A stretch of 64,000 nucleotides of DNA from Candidatus Nitronauta litoralis (GTDB taxonomy: Bacteria; Nitrospinota; Nitrospinia; Nitrospinales; Nitrospinaceae). The translations under genes were made by a program, and so were the position numbers. A model generated the notes under the pieces. It made no database searches and had not been told where the DNA came from. It saw only the letters and a list, made by a program, of their open reading frames with translations. Position 1 is the stretch's first letter. Each line of letters begins with the position of its first letter. Location: assembly GCA_015698285.1 (NCBI GenBank), contig CP048685.1, positions 3,038,001-3,102,000 on the forward strand, in the 5' to 3' direction. Positions 17,623-26,262 of this stretch are shown here, piece by piece.

Positions 17623-18561
17623 TTAAAAATATTGATAAAAACTGAAGTACCGTTCTCCAGTGTCTGGCAGTATGACCACCACATTTTTTCCAGAACCTAA
17701 TTCCTCTGCAACTTTATAAGCTGCGGCCATGGCCGCGCCGGAACTAATGCCAACCAGCAGACCTTCCTGCGTGGCCAGGTTCTTTGTAAATTCGAAAGCG
17801 TCTTCGTCCGAAATGGGATGAAGGTCGTCCAGCACATCCAGGTTCAATACCTTGGGCTTGAAACCTGCGCCGATTCCCTGGATTTTATGCGGACCCGGTG
17901 GATTACCGGATAAAACAGCCGATGTCAGCGGCTCGACACCAACCACCCGGGTGTCTCCATAATGTTCCTTTAATACTTCACCCGTCCCCGTGATGGTGCC
18001 ACCGGTACCGATACCGGCAACAAAGGCATCCACTTTGTCACCTTCCATCGCCGAGATAATTTCGGGTCCCGTGGTCTGGCGGTGAACTTCCGGGTTGGCC
18101 GGATTGTTGAACTGTTGCGGCATGAACCAGTCAGGGTTTTCAGCCAGCAGTTCTTCCGCACGTTCAATCGTGCCCTGCATACCAAACTCGGCTCGGCTCA
18201 ATTCGCATTTTGCACCGAAGGATTCCAGAATGGTGCGGCGTTCTTCGCTCATGTTTTCTGACATGACGAGAACGACATTGTACCCACGCACGGCACCCAC
18301 CAACGCAAGCCCGATTCCTGTGTTGCCACTAGTGGGTTCGATGATCGTGGCGCCAGGCTTTAATTCGCCCGTACGTTCAGCCTCTTCTATCATCGCCAGG
18401 GCAATGCGGTCCTTCACACTGCCGCCTGGGTTTCGTGATTCCACCTTGGCGTAAATGTTGGCACCGTTTTCCGGCACAAGTGTTCCCAGTTTGACCAGAG
18501 GAGTATCTCCAATCAATTCAAGAGCGGTGTCTGCTTTTTCTTTAGATTTTTCCAAAACCAA
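17623..18561 (-). CDS. cysK: cysteine synthase A (O-acetylserine sulfhydrylase)
   Basis: This 312-residue protein is a canonical CysK: LELIGDTPLVKL at the start, the PLP lysine in PGGSVKDRIALAMIEEAE, the PTSGNTGIGLA substrate loop, GIGTGGTITG for the PLP phosphate, and GISSGAAMAAA near the end. It makes cysteine from O-acetylserine and sulfide in the cytosol. It is the first gene of the minus-strand cluster cysK-thrC-cysO-cysM, so this organism appears to carry both an OAS/sulfide route and a carrier-protein route to cysteine side by side. Confidence 0.92.
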   Translation of the reverse strand: MVLEKSKEKADTALELIGDTPLVKLGTLVPENGANIYAKVESRNPGGSVKDRIALAMIEEAERTGELKPGATIIEPTSGNTGIGLALVGAVRGYNVVLVMSENMSEERRTILESFGAKCELSRAEFGMQGTIERAEELLAENPDWFMPQQFNNPANPEVHRQTTGPEIISAMEGDKVDAFVAGIGTGGTITGTGEVLKEHYGDTRVVGVEPLTSAVLSGNPPGPHKIQGIGAGFKPKVLNLDVLDDLHPISDEDAFEFTKNLATQEGLLVGISSGAAMAAAYKVAEELGSGKNVVVILPDTGERYFSFYQYF

Positions 18562-19157
18562 AATTCAAAAAGGGGTTGATGTCAGAATAAAAACAAAGCT
18601 GGAATTATACGTCAACTGGCCGGGATTTTAAACCACCCGGACAGGGGGGTAAAACGGGCGAATTCCCGTTAACCTGTTTCAACATAAGGGATTATAGCAG
18701 GCTCGAGGCCCCAAAAACAGCAGGAAATTGATTGAAAATGGGTAGTTTGAAGAAGCCAGGCAATAAAAGGCCAACCATGGGTTGCTTGTTTTGCCTTTTT
18801 CCGGGAACCAGGGAAGGTTCTTTCTTATGTTTATTGAATGACGTTGGAAGATTATTTGCCTGTATGATTGATATGAGGAAGCTGAGTTGAAAATATAAAA
18901 ACTGGAAAAGGGGATGGTGGGGTTTGAATAGTTAATGTGAGGAGTTTGCCATTTTTTTACCTGAAACCTGCTTTCAAAAAGGGGGATTAGGCCCCGTTGT
19001 TCGTCCGTCAACCGGGTTTACTGCCAAAAAGAGGAACTTCAGTTTGGCGATTGATGAAACGCCGGGAATATTGTCCCGTTTGGTTTCTTGATCGACCTCC
19101 AAAAAGCATTTGCAAGTTGAATCTGAGAATAATAATTCTGAAGCTTTTCGTGATCTT
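18562..19157. other. non-coding spacer between cysK and the RimK operon
   Basis: About 600 bp between divergent operons. It should contain the promoters of both, but no convincing -35/-10 pair was found. A 6-bp perfect hairpin AACGGG-CGAATT-CCCGTT lies at 18653-18670. The 110-codon minus-strand open frame here has no family features and no ribosome-binding site. Confidence 0.4.
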
Positions 19158-19643
19158 ATGAAAAAGAAAAAAAATAAGCTTGATGAAATTGGCTGGCGGG
19201 AGTGGGTTTCCTTCCCTGAATTAAAAATTAAAACCATAAAAGCAAAAATTGATACAGGAGCGAGAACCTCAGCCCTTCATGTTTCCAATATTAAAATAAG
19301 AAAAAAAACCAATACGGTCTCATTCACCATTCATCCGGTTCAGAGACAACGTTTACCCGTCCAAAATACAAAAGGAAAATTGGTGGGTGAACGCGCAATA
19401 AAAAGTTCAAATGGCGAAACAACGATTAGACCAGTGGTTAAAACAAAACTAAAAATTGGAAAGAGACTTTATTTTATCGAATTAACCCTGGTTAACAGAG
19501 ATCTTATGGGTTTCCGCTTGCTTTTAGGTAGAAGTGCCTTGAAAAAGCGTTTTCTTGTAAATCCGGGACAATCCTTTTTGCTTGATAAGAAATTTAAACA
19601 AAAGGAAGCAAAAACAAAAACGGCAAAAACAAAAAGAGGTTAA
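19158..19643 (+). CDS. putative ATP-dependent zinc protease (RimK-associated, PF05618-like)
   Basis: This 161-residue protein (from the ATG at 19158; the frame reaches a TTG at 19110, and neither start has a clear ribosome-binding site) matches the retropepsin-like family often found beside rimK. Support comes from [13 protein letters not shown], then [15 protein letters not shown] with the aspartate in DTGA, and [18 protein letters not shown] near the end. The family is annotated as putative ATP-dependent zinc proteases, but the fold suggests an aspartic-protease-like active site. It is followed after 2 bp by the rimK-like gene and then an aspartoacylase-like gene, so these act together. The C-terminal ~20 residues are Lys-rich. 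Confidence 0.77.
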   Translation: MKKKKNKLDEIGWREWVSFPELKIKTIKAKIDTGARTSALHVSNIKIRKKTNTVSFTIHPVQRQRLPVQNTKGKLVGERAIKSSNGETTIRPVVKTKLKIGKRLYFIELTLVNRDLMGFRLLLGRSALKKRFLVNPGQSFLLDKKFKQKEAKTKTAKTKRG

Positions 19644-19645
19644 AA

Positions 19646-20551
19646 ATGAATATAGGAATCTTATCGAGAGGGCCAAAACTTTATTCAACCAAGAGACTGG
19701 TCGAGGCTTCCAAGAAAAGAGGGCATGAGGTTGAAGTGGTCGATTATCTCAAGTGCTATGTAAATATCACCTCCCACAAACCATCGGTTCATTATAAAGA
19801 CCGGGTATTGAATCAATTTGATGCAGTGGTGCCCCGTATTGGTGCTTCTAAAACTTTTTATGGAACGGCCATATTAAGACAATTTGAAATGATGGGAGTG
19901 TATCCCCTGAATGAATCGGTAGCTATCTCGCGTTCCAGGGACAAATTACGGTCTTTACAGATCCTTGCCAAAAAAGGGGTTGGTTTGCCAGTGACGGGGT
20001 TTGCGCATTCAACCGAGCATACAGAAGATATTATTAAAATGGTGGGGGGTGCGCCATTAGTCGTCAAACTGCTGGAAGGCACACAAGGAAAGGGAGTGGT
20101 ATTGGCTGAAACGGGTAAGGCTGCCGAAAGCGTCATTGGGGCTTTCATGGAATTGGATGCTCATATTTTAGTACAGGAGTTTATAAAGGAAGCCGGTGGT
20201 GCGGATATCCGATGTTTTGTCATTGATGACAAGGTGGTGGCCTCAATGATCAGGCAAGGGAAAGAAGGGGAATTTCGCTCAAACCTGCATCGCGGTGGAA
20301 GCGCAAAAGTCATTAAGATCACGCCTGAAGAAAGAAGCACCGCAGTGCGGTCGGCAAAAGCCATGGGATTGAATCTGGCGGGTGTAGATTTATTACGCTC
20401 TAATCATGGCCCGGTCGTAATGGAAGTCAACTCATCCCCAGGACTTGAAGGGATCGAAGGGGCTACAGGAATTGATGTCGCCGATAAAATTATTCAGTTT
20501 ATGGAAAAAGATGCAAAACACGGGAAAACCAGAACCGCTGGAATTGGATAA
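19646..20551 (+). CDS. rimK: RimK-family ATP-grasp alpha-L-glutamate ligase
   Basis: This 301-residue ATP-grasp ligase has the size of E. coli RimK. It opens with [20 protein letters not shown], carries the central [18 protein letters not shown] nucleotide-binding loop, [18 protein letters not shown], and ends with [16 protein letters not shown] containing the Mg-binding Glu/Asn pair. RimK adds glutamates to ribosomal protein S6 or makes poly-glutamate. The neighbours (a zinc-protease-like gene upstream and a zinc deacylase-like gene overlapping its stop) form a conserved type of RimK cluster, so the substrate may be a peptide or small molecule rather than S6. Confidence 0.87.
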   Translation: MNIGILSRGPKLYSTKRLVEASKKRGHEVEVVDYLKCYVNITSHKPSVHYKDRVLNQFDAVVPRIGASKTFYGTAILRQFEMMGVYPLNESVAISRSRDKLRSLQILAKKGVGLPVTGFAHSTEHTEDIIKMVGGAPLVVKLLEGTQGKGVVLAETGKAAESVIGAFMELDAHILVQEFIKEAGGADIRCFVIDDKVVASMIRQGKEGEFRSNLHRGGSAKVIKITPEERSTAVRSAKAMGLNLAGVDLLRSNHGPVVMEVNSSPGLEGIEGATGIDVADKIIQFMEKDAKHGKTRTAGIG

Positions 20552-21567
20552 TGGCTCCCAAATTTAAAATAGGCGGAAATTTAATAAAAAAAGGAGAGCG
20601 CAAAAAGATCCAACTTGCTGTTTCTCATCTTTATGACGGGACCGATCTGTCGATTCCGGTAGAAGTTATCCGTGGGGTTGAGGATGGGCCTGTTTTGTTT
20701 ATTTCAGCTGCCATTCATGGGGATGAGATAAACGGAACAGAAATAATCAGTCGGATTTTGAAAAACAGGACACTGAAAAAACTGAAAGGAACTTTAATTA
20801 CCGTTCCTGTTGTAAATGTATTTGGGTTTAACATGCTATCCAGATATTTGCCTGACCGGCGGGATTTAAACCGATCATTCCCCGGTTCAAAAAATGGGTC
20901 GCTTGCTTCCAGATTGGCAAATATATTCATGAATGAAATTGTTAAGAAATCAACTCATGGAATCGATTTACATACCGGAGCGGTTCATAGAACCAATCTT
21001 CCGCAAATCAGAGCATGGATGAGCAATGCTGAAACCAGGCGATTGGCTTTTGATTTTGGGGTCCCGGTAATTTTGAATTCCAATATTCGCGATGGTTCTT
21101 TGAGAGAAGCTGCTCGAAGAAAAAAAATACCCATGTTGCTTTTTGAAGGGGGAGAAGCGCTGAGATTTAATGAAAAAGTCATTGAAATTGGTGTGAACGG
21201 CTGCCTGTCTGTAATGCGATCAATAGGGATGCTTCCCAAGAAAAAACACCGGGAAAGAAAAGAAGTCTTTGTTTCATGGGGAAGCCAGTGGCTCCGTGCT
21301 CCTGTCAGTGGACTTGTGCATACCTTAAAGAATCTTGGGACACGAATTAAAGAGGGTGATTCGCTTGGTGTAATCACAGATCAATTTGGAAAGCCCAGAG
21401 GAGAAATCATTTCTCCGATTGAAGGAATTATAATTGGCCAGTTAAAATTGCCTTTAGTGAATGGCGGCGACGCTCTTTATCATATTGCGGGTTTTCACAA
21501 TACCAAGAAAGTGCATAAAACAATTGAACAGATAGAGCAGGATATTTTTCAGTGCTTTTATGATTAA
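20551..21567 (+). CDS. succinylglutamate desuccinylase/aspartoacylase-family zinc hydrolase
   Basis: This 338-residue M14-like zinc hydrolase carries SAAIHGDEINGTEI, with the HxxE zinc ligands, a later HTG in GIDLHTGAVH giving the third ligand, and FEGGEALRFNEK with the candidate catalytic Glu. The C-terminal ~80 residues form a small beta domain typical of this group. Family members hydrolyse N-acyl amino acids. The start overlaps the rimK stop by one base (TAATG), indicating translational coupling. The last 135 bp of the gene (from 21433) are duplicated downstream at 22235, and the duplication also carries an IS-derived element. Confidence 0.83.
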   Translation: MAPKFKIGGNLIKKGERKKIQLAVSHLYDGTDLSIPVEVIRGVEDGPVLFISAAIHGDEINGTEIISRILKNRTLKKLKGTLITVPVVNVFGFNMLSRYLPDRRDLNRSFPGSKNGSLASRLANIFMNEIVKKSTHGIDLHTGAVHRTNLPQIRAWMSNAETRRLAFDFGVPVILNSNIRDGSLREAARRKKIPMLLFEGGEALRFNEKVIEIGVNGCLSVMRSIGMLPKKKHRERKEVFVSWGSQWLRAPVSGLVHTLKNLGTRIKEGDSLGVITDQFGKPRGEIISPIEGIIIGQLKLPLVNGGDALYHIAGFHNTKKVHKTIEQIEQDIFQCFYD

Positions 21568-21634
21568 CCGATTTTTAAGGTCCCGTCTTTTTCCCTTCGT
21601 TCGCTACGCTCACTTCGGATAAAGGACGTTGATA

Positions 21635-22112
21635 GTGTCAAGAAAGTTTCGCACTTTGAATTTTGGAAAGTCCTCGATCAGGTCTGCGGTTGTTGGACCT
21701 GTGAGCCTTTAGGCCCTTTGGGGCCTGTTCGGAACCTTCAGGACTACCTCACCCGCCTGGGTCTGAAGCTTCCTGTCATAATGACCCGCACGGGTGTCTT
21801 TCCGACTCTCCGACCTCTCATACTTGCCAGCGCCGCACAAACGGTCCGCTTCCGCATCCAGCAAACCGTTCAGCGTTTCCTCAACTGTCGAACGCACGAT
21901 CCCGGTCACATGGCTCTGGATTTTACCCTCGTCTATCGATACAATGTTCTTCACAACTGATGACGCTACGTCTTTCCTAGACTTCGCTTTCATATTAAGT
22001 CCTCCTGTTTTTAGGTCCGGTTCTCGTTTCTCGCAAAACGAAGTATACAGACCTAACGGAGGACTTTCCTTGTTCCAGCCAACACGACCAGATTAAATGT
22101 GCGAAACTTGTC
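21635..22112 (-). mobile_element. IS256-family-derived mini-element, copy 1
   Basis: A ~480-bp element bounded by inverted ends: left GTGTCAAGAAAGTTTCGCAC (21635-21654) and right GTGCGAAACTTGTC (22099-22112), whose reverse complement matches the left end from AAGTTTCGCAC. Inside lies only the N-terminal part of an IS256-type transposase. A full IS256 is about 1.3 kb, so this is an internally deleted, non-autonomous derivative. It could only move with a transposase supplied in trans. Confidence 0.7.
21709..21993 (-). pseudogene. IS256-family transposase, N-terminal remnant 1
   Basis: Encodes 94 residues that look like the start of a Mutator/IS256 transposase: SSVEETLNGLL-like text (here RSTVEETLNGLLDAEADRL), then KYERSESRKDTRAGHYDRKL and TQAGEVVLKVP. 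It stops right after VPNRPQRA, before any part of the DDE catalytic core. It is therefore non-functional as a transposase, although the DNA-binding part could in principle still be made. Confidence 0.8.
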
Positions 22113-22124
22113 GTACGTTATCAA

Positions 22125-22209
22125 TTGAAGGGATACAGAGAAGGCTATTCTTACAGATTTTATGCAGGATTGGATTCTGAAATATCCAGGGCTAATATCG
22201 GCAATATAT
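22125..22209. other. non-coding junction between repeat copies
   Basis: A short AT-rich stretch between direct-repeat copy 1 and the hairpin-bearing inverted repeat. No open frame or recognised motif was found. Confidence 0.4.
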
Positions 22210-22236
22210 AGTCAAATAAAGATTTGACACCTTTAT
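22210..22236 (+). repeat. left inward-facing 27-bp inverted repeat with hairpin
   Basis: The sequence contains the hairpin GTCAAAT-AAAG-ATTTGAC (22211-22228) followed by ACCTTTAT. It matches the reverse complement of 28322-28348 at 25 of 27 positions. A truncated gene piece (the aspartoacylase tail) starts immediately after it. The pair brackets the RHS cassette array. The motif resembles the short palindromes that accompany Y1/REP-type transposases, but no such transposase is in the window. Confidence 0.75.
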
Positions 22237-22369
22237 TGGCCAGTTAAAATTGCCTTTAGTGAATGGCGGCGACGCTCTTTATCATATTGCGGGTTTTCAC
22301 AATACCAAGAAAGTGCATAAAACAATTGAACAGATAGAGCAGGATATTTTTCAGTGCTTTTATGATTAA
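22235..22369 (+). pseudogene. displaced 3' tail of the aspartoacylase-like gene
   Basis: An apparently exact copy of the last 135 bp of the gene ending at 21567, including the stop codon, with no start of its own. It begins directly at the left inverted repeat. It is the first part of direct-repeat copy 2. Confidence 0.88.
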
Positions 22370-22436
22370 CCGATTTTTAAGGTCCCGTCTTTTTCCCTTC
22401 GTTCGCTACGCTCACTTCGGATAAAGGACGTTGATA

Positions 22437-22914
22437 GTGTCAAGAAAGTTTCGCACTTTGAATTTTGGAAAGTCCTCGATCAGGTCTGCGGTTGTTGGAC
22501 CTGTGAGCCTTTAGGCCCTTTGGGGCCTGTTCGGAACCTTCAGGACTACCTCACCCGCCTGGGTCTGAAGCTTCCTGTCATAATGACCCGCACGGGTGTC
22601 TTTCCAACTCTCTGACCTCTCATACTTGCAAACGCCGCACAAACGGTCCGCTTCCGCATCCAGCAGGCCGTTCAGCGTCTCTTCAACCGTCGAACGCACG
22701 ATCCCGTTCACATGGCTCTGGGTTTTTCCTTCATCTATCGATACAAAATTCCTCACAACTGATGACGCTGCGTATTCCTTAGACTTCGCTTCCATATTAA
22801 GTCCTCCTGTTTTTAGGTCCGGTTCTCGTTTCTCGCAAAACGAAGTATACAGACCCAACGGAGGACTTTCCTTTTTCAAGCCAATACGACCAATTCAAAT
22901 GTGCGAAAGATAAT
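22437..22914 (-). mobile_element. IS256-family-derived mini-element, copy 2
   Basis: Same structure as the first mini-element. The left end is identical (22437-22456). The right end GTGCGAAAGATAATG is degenerate compared with copy 1, so this copy may no longer be mobile. It carries a second, diverged transposase N-terminus. Confidence 0.65.
22511..22795 (-). pseudogene. IS256-family transposase, N-terminal remnant 2
   Basis: Equivalent to the remnant at 21709-21993 (start at 22795 by alignment; the frame is open further upstream to 22879). It keeps STVEETLNGLLDAEADRL and TQAGEVVLKVP but differs at about ten residues, for example KSKEYAASSVVRN against KSRKDVASSVVKN. It ends at the same VPNRPQRA, so both copies descend from the same deleted ancestor. 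Confidence 0.78.
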
Positions 22915-22924
22915 GTACGTTATC

Positions 22925-23413
22925 GGTAGAATTCGTACTCCCGTTCAACGTCTCCGTCTTCTTCGTGATACGGCCCAGTTTGTCTCTTTCAAAAACAGTT
23001 TTGAAACGCTCACTGGCAAGGTACGACGCGCTGTATTCTTCCATCTCACCGAAACCGTTGTACAGGTAGTCATCGGTGATCTTCTTGACTGGCGGAGAGG
23101 CGTTGTCGTACATCTCCGTTGTCTCAAGCAGACCATTGGCTGTGCTGTTGGCGATTTCAGAAACGGTATCGTAGATCAGACCGAGTTCAAACTCATCACC
23201 ATTCCCTGCTATTCCGTCAGGATCGTACTTGGCAGAGGCAAGAAGATCGTCATCGTCGTAGGCGAAACGTGCAACTTCTTCATTGGGAGTGGACGCATTG
23301 TCCGACGCGGTACGCGATGTGATGCGGAAACTGTTGTCGTACTCGCGCGAGACAGTACCGACAATAAAACTGCCGCGGCTCCACGTTGTGCTGATTGGGA
23401 GAGAGCCGTTGTA
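22925..23413 (-). pseudogene. RHS/YD-repeat core fragment, headless and tailless
   Basis: About 160 codons nearly identical to the beginning of the larger RHS fragment at 26528-28324: YNGSLPISTTWSRGSF, the YDPDGIAGNGDEFELG block and SERFKTVFERDKLGRITKK. It has no start, no DPxG end motif and no C-terminal toxin. It stops at the IS-derived repeat. It is separated from the secreted immunity gene (23523) by ~110 bp of AT-rich non-coding DNA, and looks like the remnant of a fourth cassette. Confidence 0.83.
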
Positions 23414-23522
23414 GTGCAACTGCCAAAGCCAGATAAGATACAAAAGCAAAAATAAAAAAAACGGCTACAATATCACATATCCAACAAGGGCCTCTGTCTG
23501 GCGAATACTAGCTTTGTATAGA

Positions 23523-24071
23523 TTAAGGGCCATTTGAAATAATTAATTCAATAAGGTGATCCTCCCTAAAAGTTAACCAAGAATCATAATTGACTATGAT
23601 TCTTTGGTCGTCTTTATCTGTGGCTGTATACTCCAAAATCTCATCTCCATTCTCAAGGATTTTCTCAGATATAGGTTTTCCATATTTTTCTATGACAAAT
23701 TGTTTTGATACACCCAGCTCTATTCCTTTCTTGGTTTTTGGGGATTGTTCAAGCAAAGCCTCACCACAGTCCCAACCAATGTTTTCTTGGGCAATAATTA
23801 ATCTTACCGATCCAATCAACCCATCTTCTCGTAAACTAAAGATTACTCTCTGTTTTAATCCCTTATTAAGGTAGCAAAGCATATCTCCCATTTCAGTGTC
23901 AGGTTTTCCAACGCCCAAAAGCTTTTCTAATTCTTCTTTTTGATGAGTCCCAATCTCGATACCCAGAATACTGTTATCAAAAAACAGAACTCTCTGAGTC
24001 TCGGCATTTGCACAACACGGTAAACAGAAAATAAACAAAAGGAGCAAGCTTCTAATTAAAAATGATTCCAT
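23523..24071 (-). CDS. secreted candidate immunity protein for the L,D-transpeptidase-like RHS tip
   Basis: This 182-residue protein has a clear signal peptide ([20 protein letters not shown], cleavage after ANA; a Cys pair near the end might instead allow lipidation). The mature part contains two similar segments: [17 protein letters not shown] and [16 protein letters not shown]. Such paired SmpA/OmlA-like stretches suggest a duplicated small fold. Its start overlaps the toxin gene stop by 16 bp. Periplasmic export of an immunity protein fits a toxin that acts on peptidoglycan, as in the known Tlde1/Tldi1 pairs. The function is inferred from position and export only. Confidence 0.65.
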   Translation of the reverse strand: MESFLIRSLLLLFIFCLPCCANAETQRVLFFDNSILGIEIGTHQKEELEKLLGVGKPDTEMGDMLCYLNKGLKQRVIFSLREDGLIGSVRLIIAQENIGWDCGEALLEQSPKTKKGIELGVSKQFVIEKYGKPISEKILENGDEILEYTATDKDDQRIIVNYDSWLTFREDHLIELIISNGP

Positions 24072-24979
24072 TGCCTATCCAATACTAATAAGGATTCGTA
24101 GGGACCAAATTGCTTTCCAATTTTTACAATTTCTTCTAAATCATCTGCAGAAACCCTAATGCATCCAAAAGTTGGGTGCCTCGGATTATTCCTTCCAGCA
24201 TGGACACCCATCTCAGTCCTATTTGGAACTCCTTGCACCCAAATAAAATATGCTCCAATTCTCCGCCTCCTTTCTTTTGTATCACGTTTCCCTGTCGTGG
24301 GTATAATTTTCACAGGACTATGCTGGCCTTCTGGAAACGGGCCTTTACTTTTACTATCAGTATTATTATATGCTGGAAATTGAACGACAGTATCACCTTG
24401 GTCAATTATTGTCATGGTATTCTCTGTTGGGTCGTATTCCATCCTTAGCAGTCCAAACGGATCATAAAAGTTAATCGGATCACTAAGCGAATAGGTATAC
24501 ACATTTGGCCCATCCCCATCAAACCCAATCGGGTCTTTGCTGGTCCATCTTCCTGTTTCGGGGTCGTAATCGCGAGCCCCGAAGCGGACGAGCTTGGTGT
24601 CTTCGTCGTAGAGCCCTCCTGCGAAGCCAAATGGCTGGAAGCCGGGGTTAGTATCGCTAAGTACGTTGCCCCATTCATCATAGTCTAACGCCTGAACTGT
24701 ATTTCCGCTAGAGGTGTCTATAACAAAACGTGGACTTCCTAAATGATCGGAAATGATCCGGTACACTCCCGCATTCGTCAAGCCGCTCGGAATCACCATC
24801 ACATCTGGCACATTCGCGCGGGAGGCATAAATAAAAAGCTTGGTAATGTTGCCGCTGCCGTCAAGTTCTGCGATCGGGTTGAGTTGGTCTTTGTACAGCC
24901 ACTGTTGCTCGAGCGTGCCGCCGACTTTTTTTCCGATCCTGCGATTACGTCCGTCGATCAGATACTCGATATCATTGAC
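24056..24979 (-). CDS. orphan RHS tip with L,D-transpeptidase-like C-terminal domain
   Basis: The RHS-like frame begins without a start codon at about 24979 ([17 protein letters not shown]), 12 bp after the preceding immunity stop. The core end runs through [17 protein letters not shown] to DPFGLL, the usual boundary before a variable tip. The ~125-residue tip contains [19 protein letters not shown] and [10 protein letters not shown], giving a His and Cys in the order of L,D-transpeptidase (YkuD/Tlde1) catalytic sites (Cys codon 24161-24163). Such tips cut or modify peptidoglycan. It resembles a displaced toxin cassette that becomes active when recombined onto a full-length RHS gene. Confidence 0.72.
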   Translation of the reverse strand, partial: VNDIEYLIDGRNRRIGKKVGGTLEQQWLYKDQLNPIAELDGSGNITKLFIYASRANVPDVMVIPSGLTNAGVYRIISDHLGSPRFVIDTSSGNTVQALDYDEWGNVLSDTNPGFQPFGFAGGLYDEDTKLVRFGARDYDPETGRWTSKDPIGFDGDGPNVYTYSLSDPINFYDPFGLLRMEYDPTENTMTIIDQGDTVVQFPAYNNTDSKSKGPFPEGQHSPVKIIPTTGKRDTKERRRRIGAYFIWVQGVPNRTEMGVHAGRNNPRHPTFGCIRVSADDLEEIVKIGKQFGPYESLLVLDRQWNHF

Positions 24980-24990
24980 CGTGGCAGAGA

Positions 24991-25323
24991 CTAATTGGGA
25001 ATGCTGTAAACTGAAAAATAAATAAAAAGTAGTAAATATATCAGATAGGAATATCTTAATACATCGCCCAAAATACTTAAGCTTTTATCCTTTAACAGTT
25101 TGTATTCACCTTTAACTACAAACCAAAACCTAGCAACTCCATTCTGAATTGAATTATTCCAAAAAATAGTGGGTGAGCCTAAGTTTTTCCAAATTTTATT
25201 ATGTTTGCTTTTTAAATCAGAATCAAATTTCATCGTGATCGCAAAACCAAATAATATAAATAAAAGGAGTACGAGCCCGGAAACGGGCCCCTCAAATGAA
25301 AATTGACCTATCTTAAAGTCCAT
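24991..25323 (-). CDS. two-helix membrane protein, candidate immunity to RHS tip 2
   Basis: This 110-residue protein has two hydrophobic segments ([16 protein letters not shown] near the start and [14 protein letters not shown] at the end) with a basic, Lys-rich middle. The ribosome-binding site TTGGAG lies 8 nt before the ATG. It sits 18 bp after the Gly-rich RHS tip gene. No family is recognised. Position, size and membrane location suggest an immunity protein against a membrane-active or periplasmic toxin. Its TAG stop is followed almost at once by the next RHS core fragment. Confidence 0.55.
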   Translation of the reverse strand: MDFKIGQFSFEGPVSGLVLLLFILFGFAITMKFDSDLKSKHNKIWKNLGSPTIFWNNSIQNGVARFWFVVKGEYKLLKDKSLSILGDVLRYSYLIYLLLFIYFSVYSIPN

Positions 25324-25341
25324 TTTTAGACTCCAATGAAA

Positions 25342-26262
25342 TTAACGATCAAAAGTGAAGGTAAAGGTAGGTGCCGTGGTGGTTGTTACCGTGGCACTAA
25401 ACCCTGCCCCTGCCGTAGCACTCACTTTACCTTCATCCCCTCCTCCAGTGCCAAAATCAGCAGTAACATCTACTGTTACACCAGCTACTCCAATTCCGCC
25501 TGCCACACTTCCTTGGACTCCAAAACCAGTATTTTTGGTCCCTCGTACCTTTGCTATTGGAACAGATACAGATGGTTTTGCAGAAAACCCAAATCCAGCC
25601 GCAGGCTTCACTTTGCAAACAATTTGTTTTTTTGTAACTTTAATATTTGCTATTGCTCCAAAAACGACACCTCCACTCACATCAACATTAGCCTCGTCAA
25701 TAGGGGTAAACCTAGGATCGGAAGGCTTATCAGTATCTGGAACAACAATAGGCTTACTACCTTTTCCATCCCAATTGATTGTAGTAGATTGTTGACCAGC
25801 ACTTGTGCTAGCTAATCCATTCAAGTCAAAATTGTTTATCGGGTTTTGAAACGCGTACCCATAAAAATTTGGGATATCTCCCCTAAACCTAATGGGGTCT
25901 TTACTGGTCCACCTTCCTGTTTGCGGATCGTAGTCCCGGAATCCGAAGCGGACGAGTTTTGTGTCTTCATCGTAGATTCCTCCTGCGAAGCCAAATGGCT
26001 GGAAGCCGGGGTTAGTATCGCTAAGCACGTTGCCCCATTCATCATAGTCTAACGCCTGAACTGTGTTTCCGCTAGAGGTGTCTATAACAAAACGTGGACT
26101 TCCTAAATGATCGGAAATGATCCGATACACTCCGGCATTAGTTAAACCTGCCGGGATCACCATGACATCCGGCACGTTGGCGCGGCTGGCGTAGATGAAG
26201 CGTTTCGTGATATTGCCGGAGCCGTCGAGTTCGGCTATTGGATTGAGCTGGTCTTTGTACAA
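25342..26262 (-). CDS. orphan RHS tip with Gly/Val-rich C-terminal domain
   Basis: The RHS frame starts at a TTG (26262) that directly follows the TAG stop of the preceding immunity gene, entering the core at [15 protein letters not shown]. It runs through [17 protein letters not shown] to [10 protein letters not shown]. The remaining ~170 residues are unlike the other two tips: low in Cys, rich in Gly, Val and Thr, with repeats such as [16 protein letters not shown], probably all beta-strand. No toxin family is recognised; a pore-forming or membrane-inserting fold is one possibility. A small membrane protein gene follows, consistent with toxin/immunity order. Confidence 0.62.
   Translation of the reverse strand: MYKDQLNPIAELDGSGNITKRFIYASRANVPDVMVIPAGLTNAGVYRIISDHLGSPRFVIDTSSGNTVQALDYDEWGNVLSDTNPGFQPFGFAGGIYDEDTKLVRFGFRDYDPQTGRWTSKDPIRFRGDIPNFYGYAFQNPINNFDLNGLASTSAGQQSTTINWDGKGSKPIVVPDTDKPSDPRFTPIDEANVDVSGGVVFGAIANIKVTKKQIVCKVKPAAGFGFSAKPSVSVPIAKVRGTKNTGFGVQGSVAGGIGVAGVTVDVTADFGTGGGDEGKVSATAGAGFSATVTTTTAPTFTFTFDR

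Larger units (their letters stand above)
21433..22124. repeat. direct repeat, copy 1 (~690 bp)
   Basis: Matches 22235-22924 with a constant offset of 802 bp. It begins inside the 3' end of the aspartoacylase-like gene at ATTGGCCAG and ends near GTACGTTATC. The first ~370 bp look identical in both copies. The rest, over the transposase remnant, differs at roughly one base in ten. This split suggests recent duplication or gene conversion of one half only. Confidence 0.85.
22235..22924. repeat. direct repeat, copy 2 (~690 bp)
   Basis: Second copy of 21433-22124 at +802 bp. Its right end abuts the RHS core fragment at 22925, where the reading frame of the RHS core is broken after the TNST codons. 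The insertion therefore interrupted, or joined to, an RHS gene. Confidence 0.85.

Noticed and set aside
18679-19011. 110-codon minus-strand open frame in the cysK-rimK spacer
   Set aside because: No family features or ribosome-binding site; composition looks like non-coding AT-rich DNA.
22901-23455. 184-codon plus-strand open frame opposite the RHS fragment
   Set aside because: Antisense to the RHS core repeat; equivalent plus-strand frames are not kept open in the other core copies.
25355-25815. Pro/Ala-rich plus-strand open frames (146-159 codons)
   Set aside because: They are the antisense of the Gly/Val-rich RHS tip, which explains their composition.
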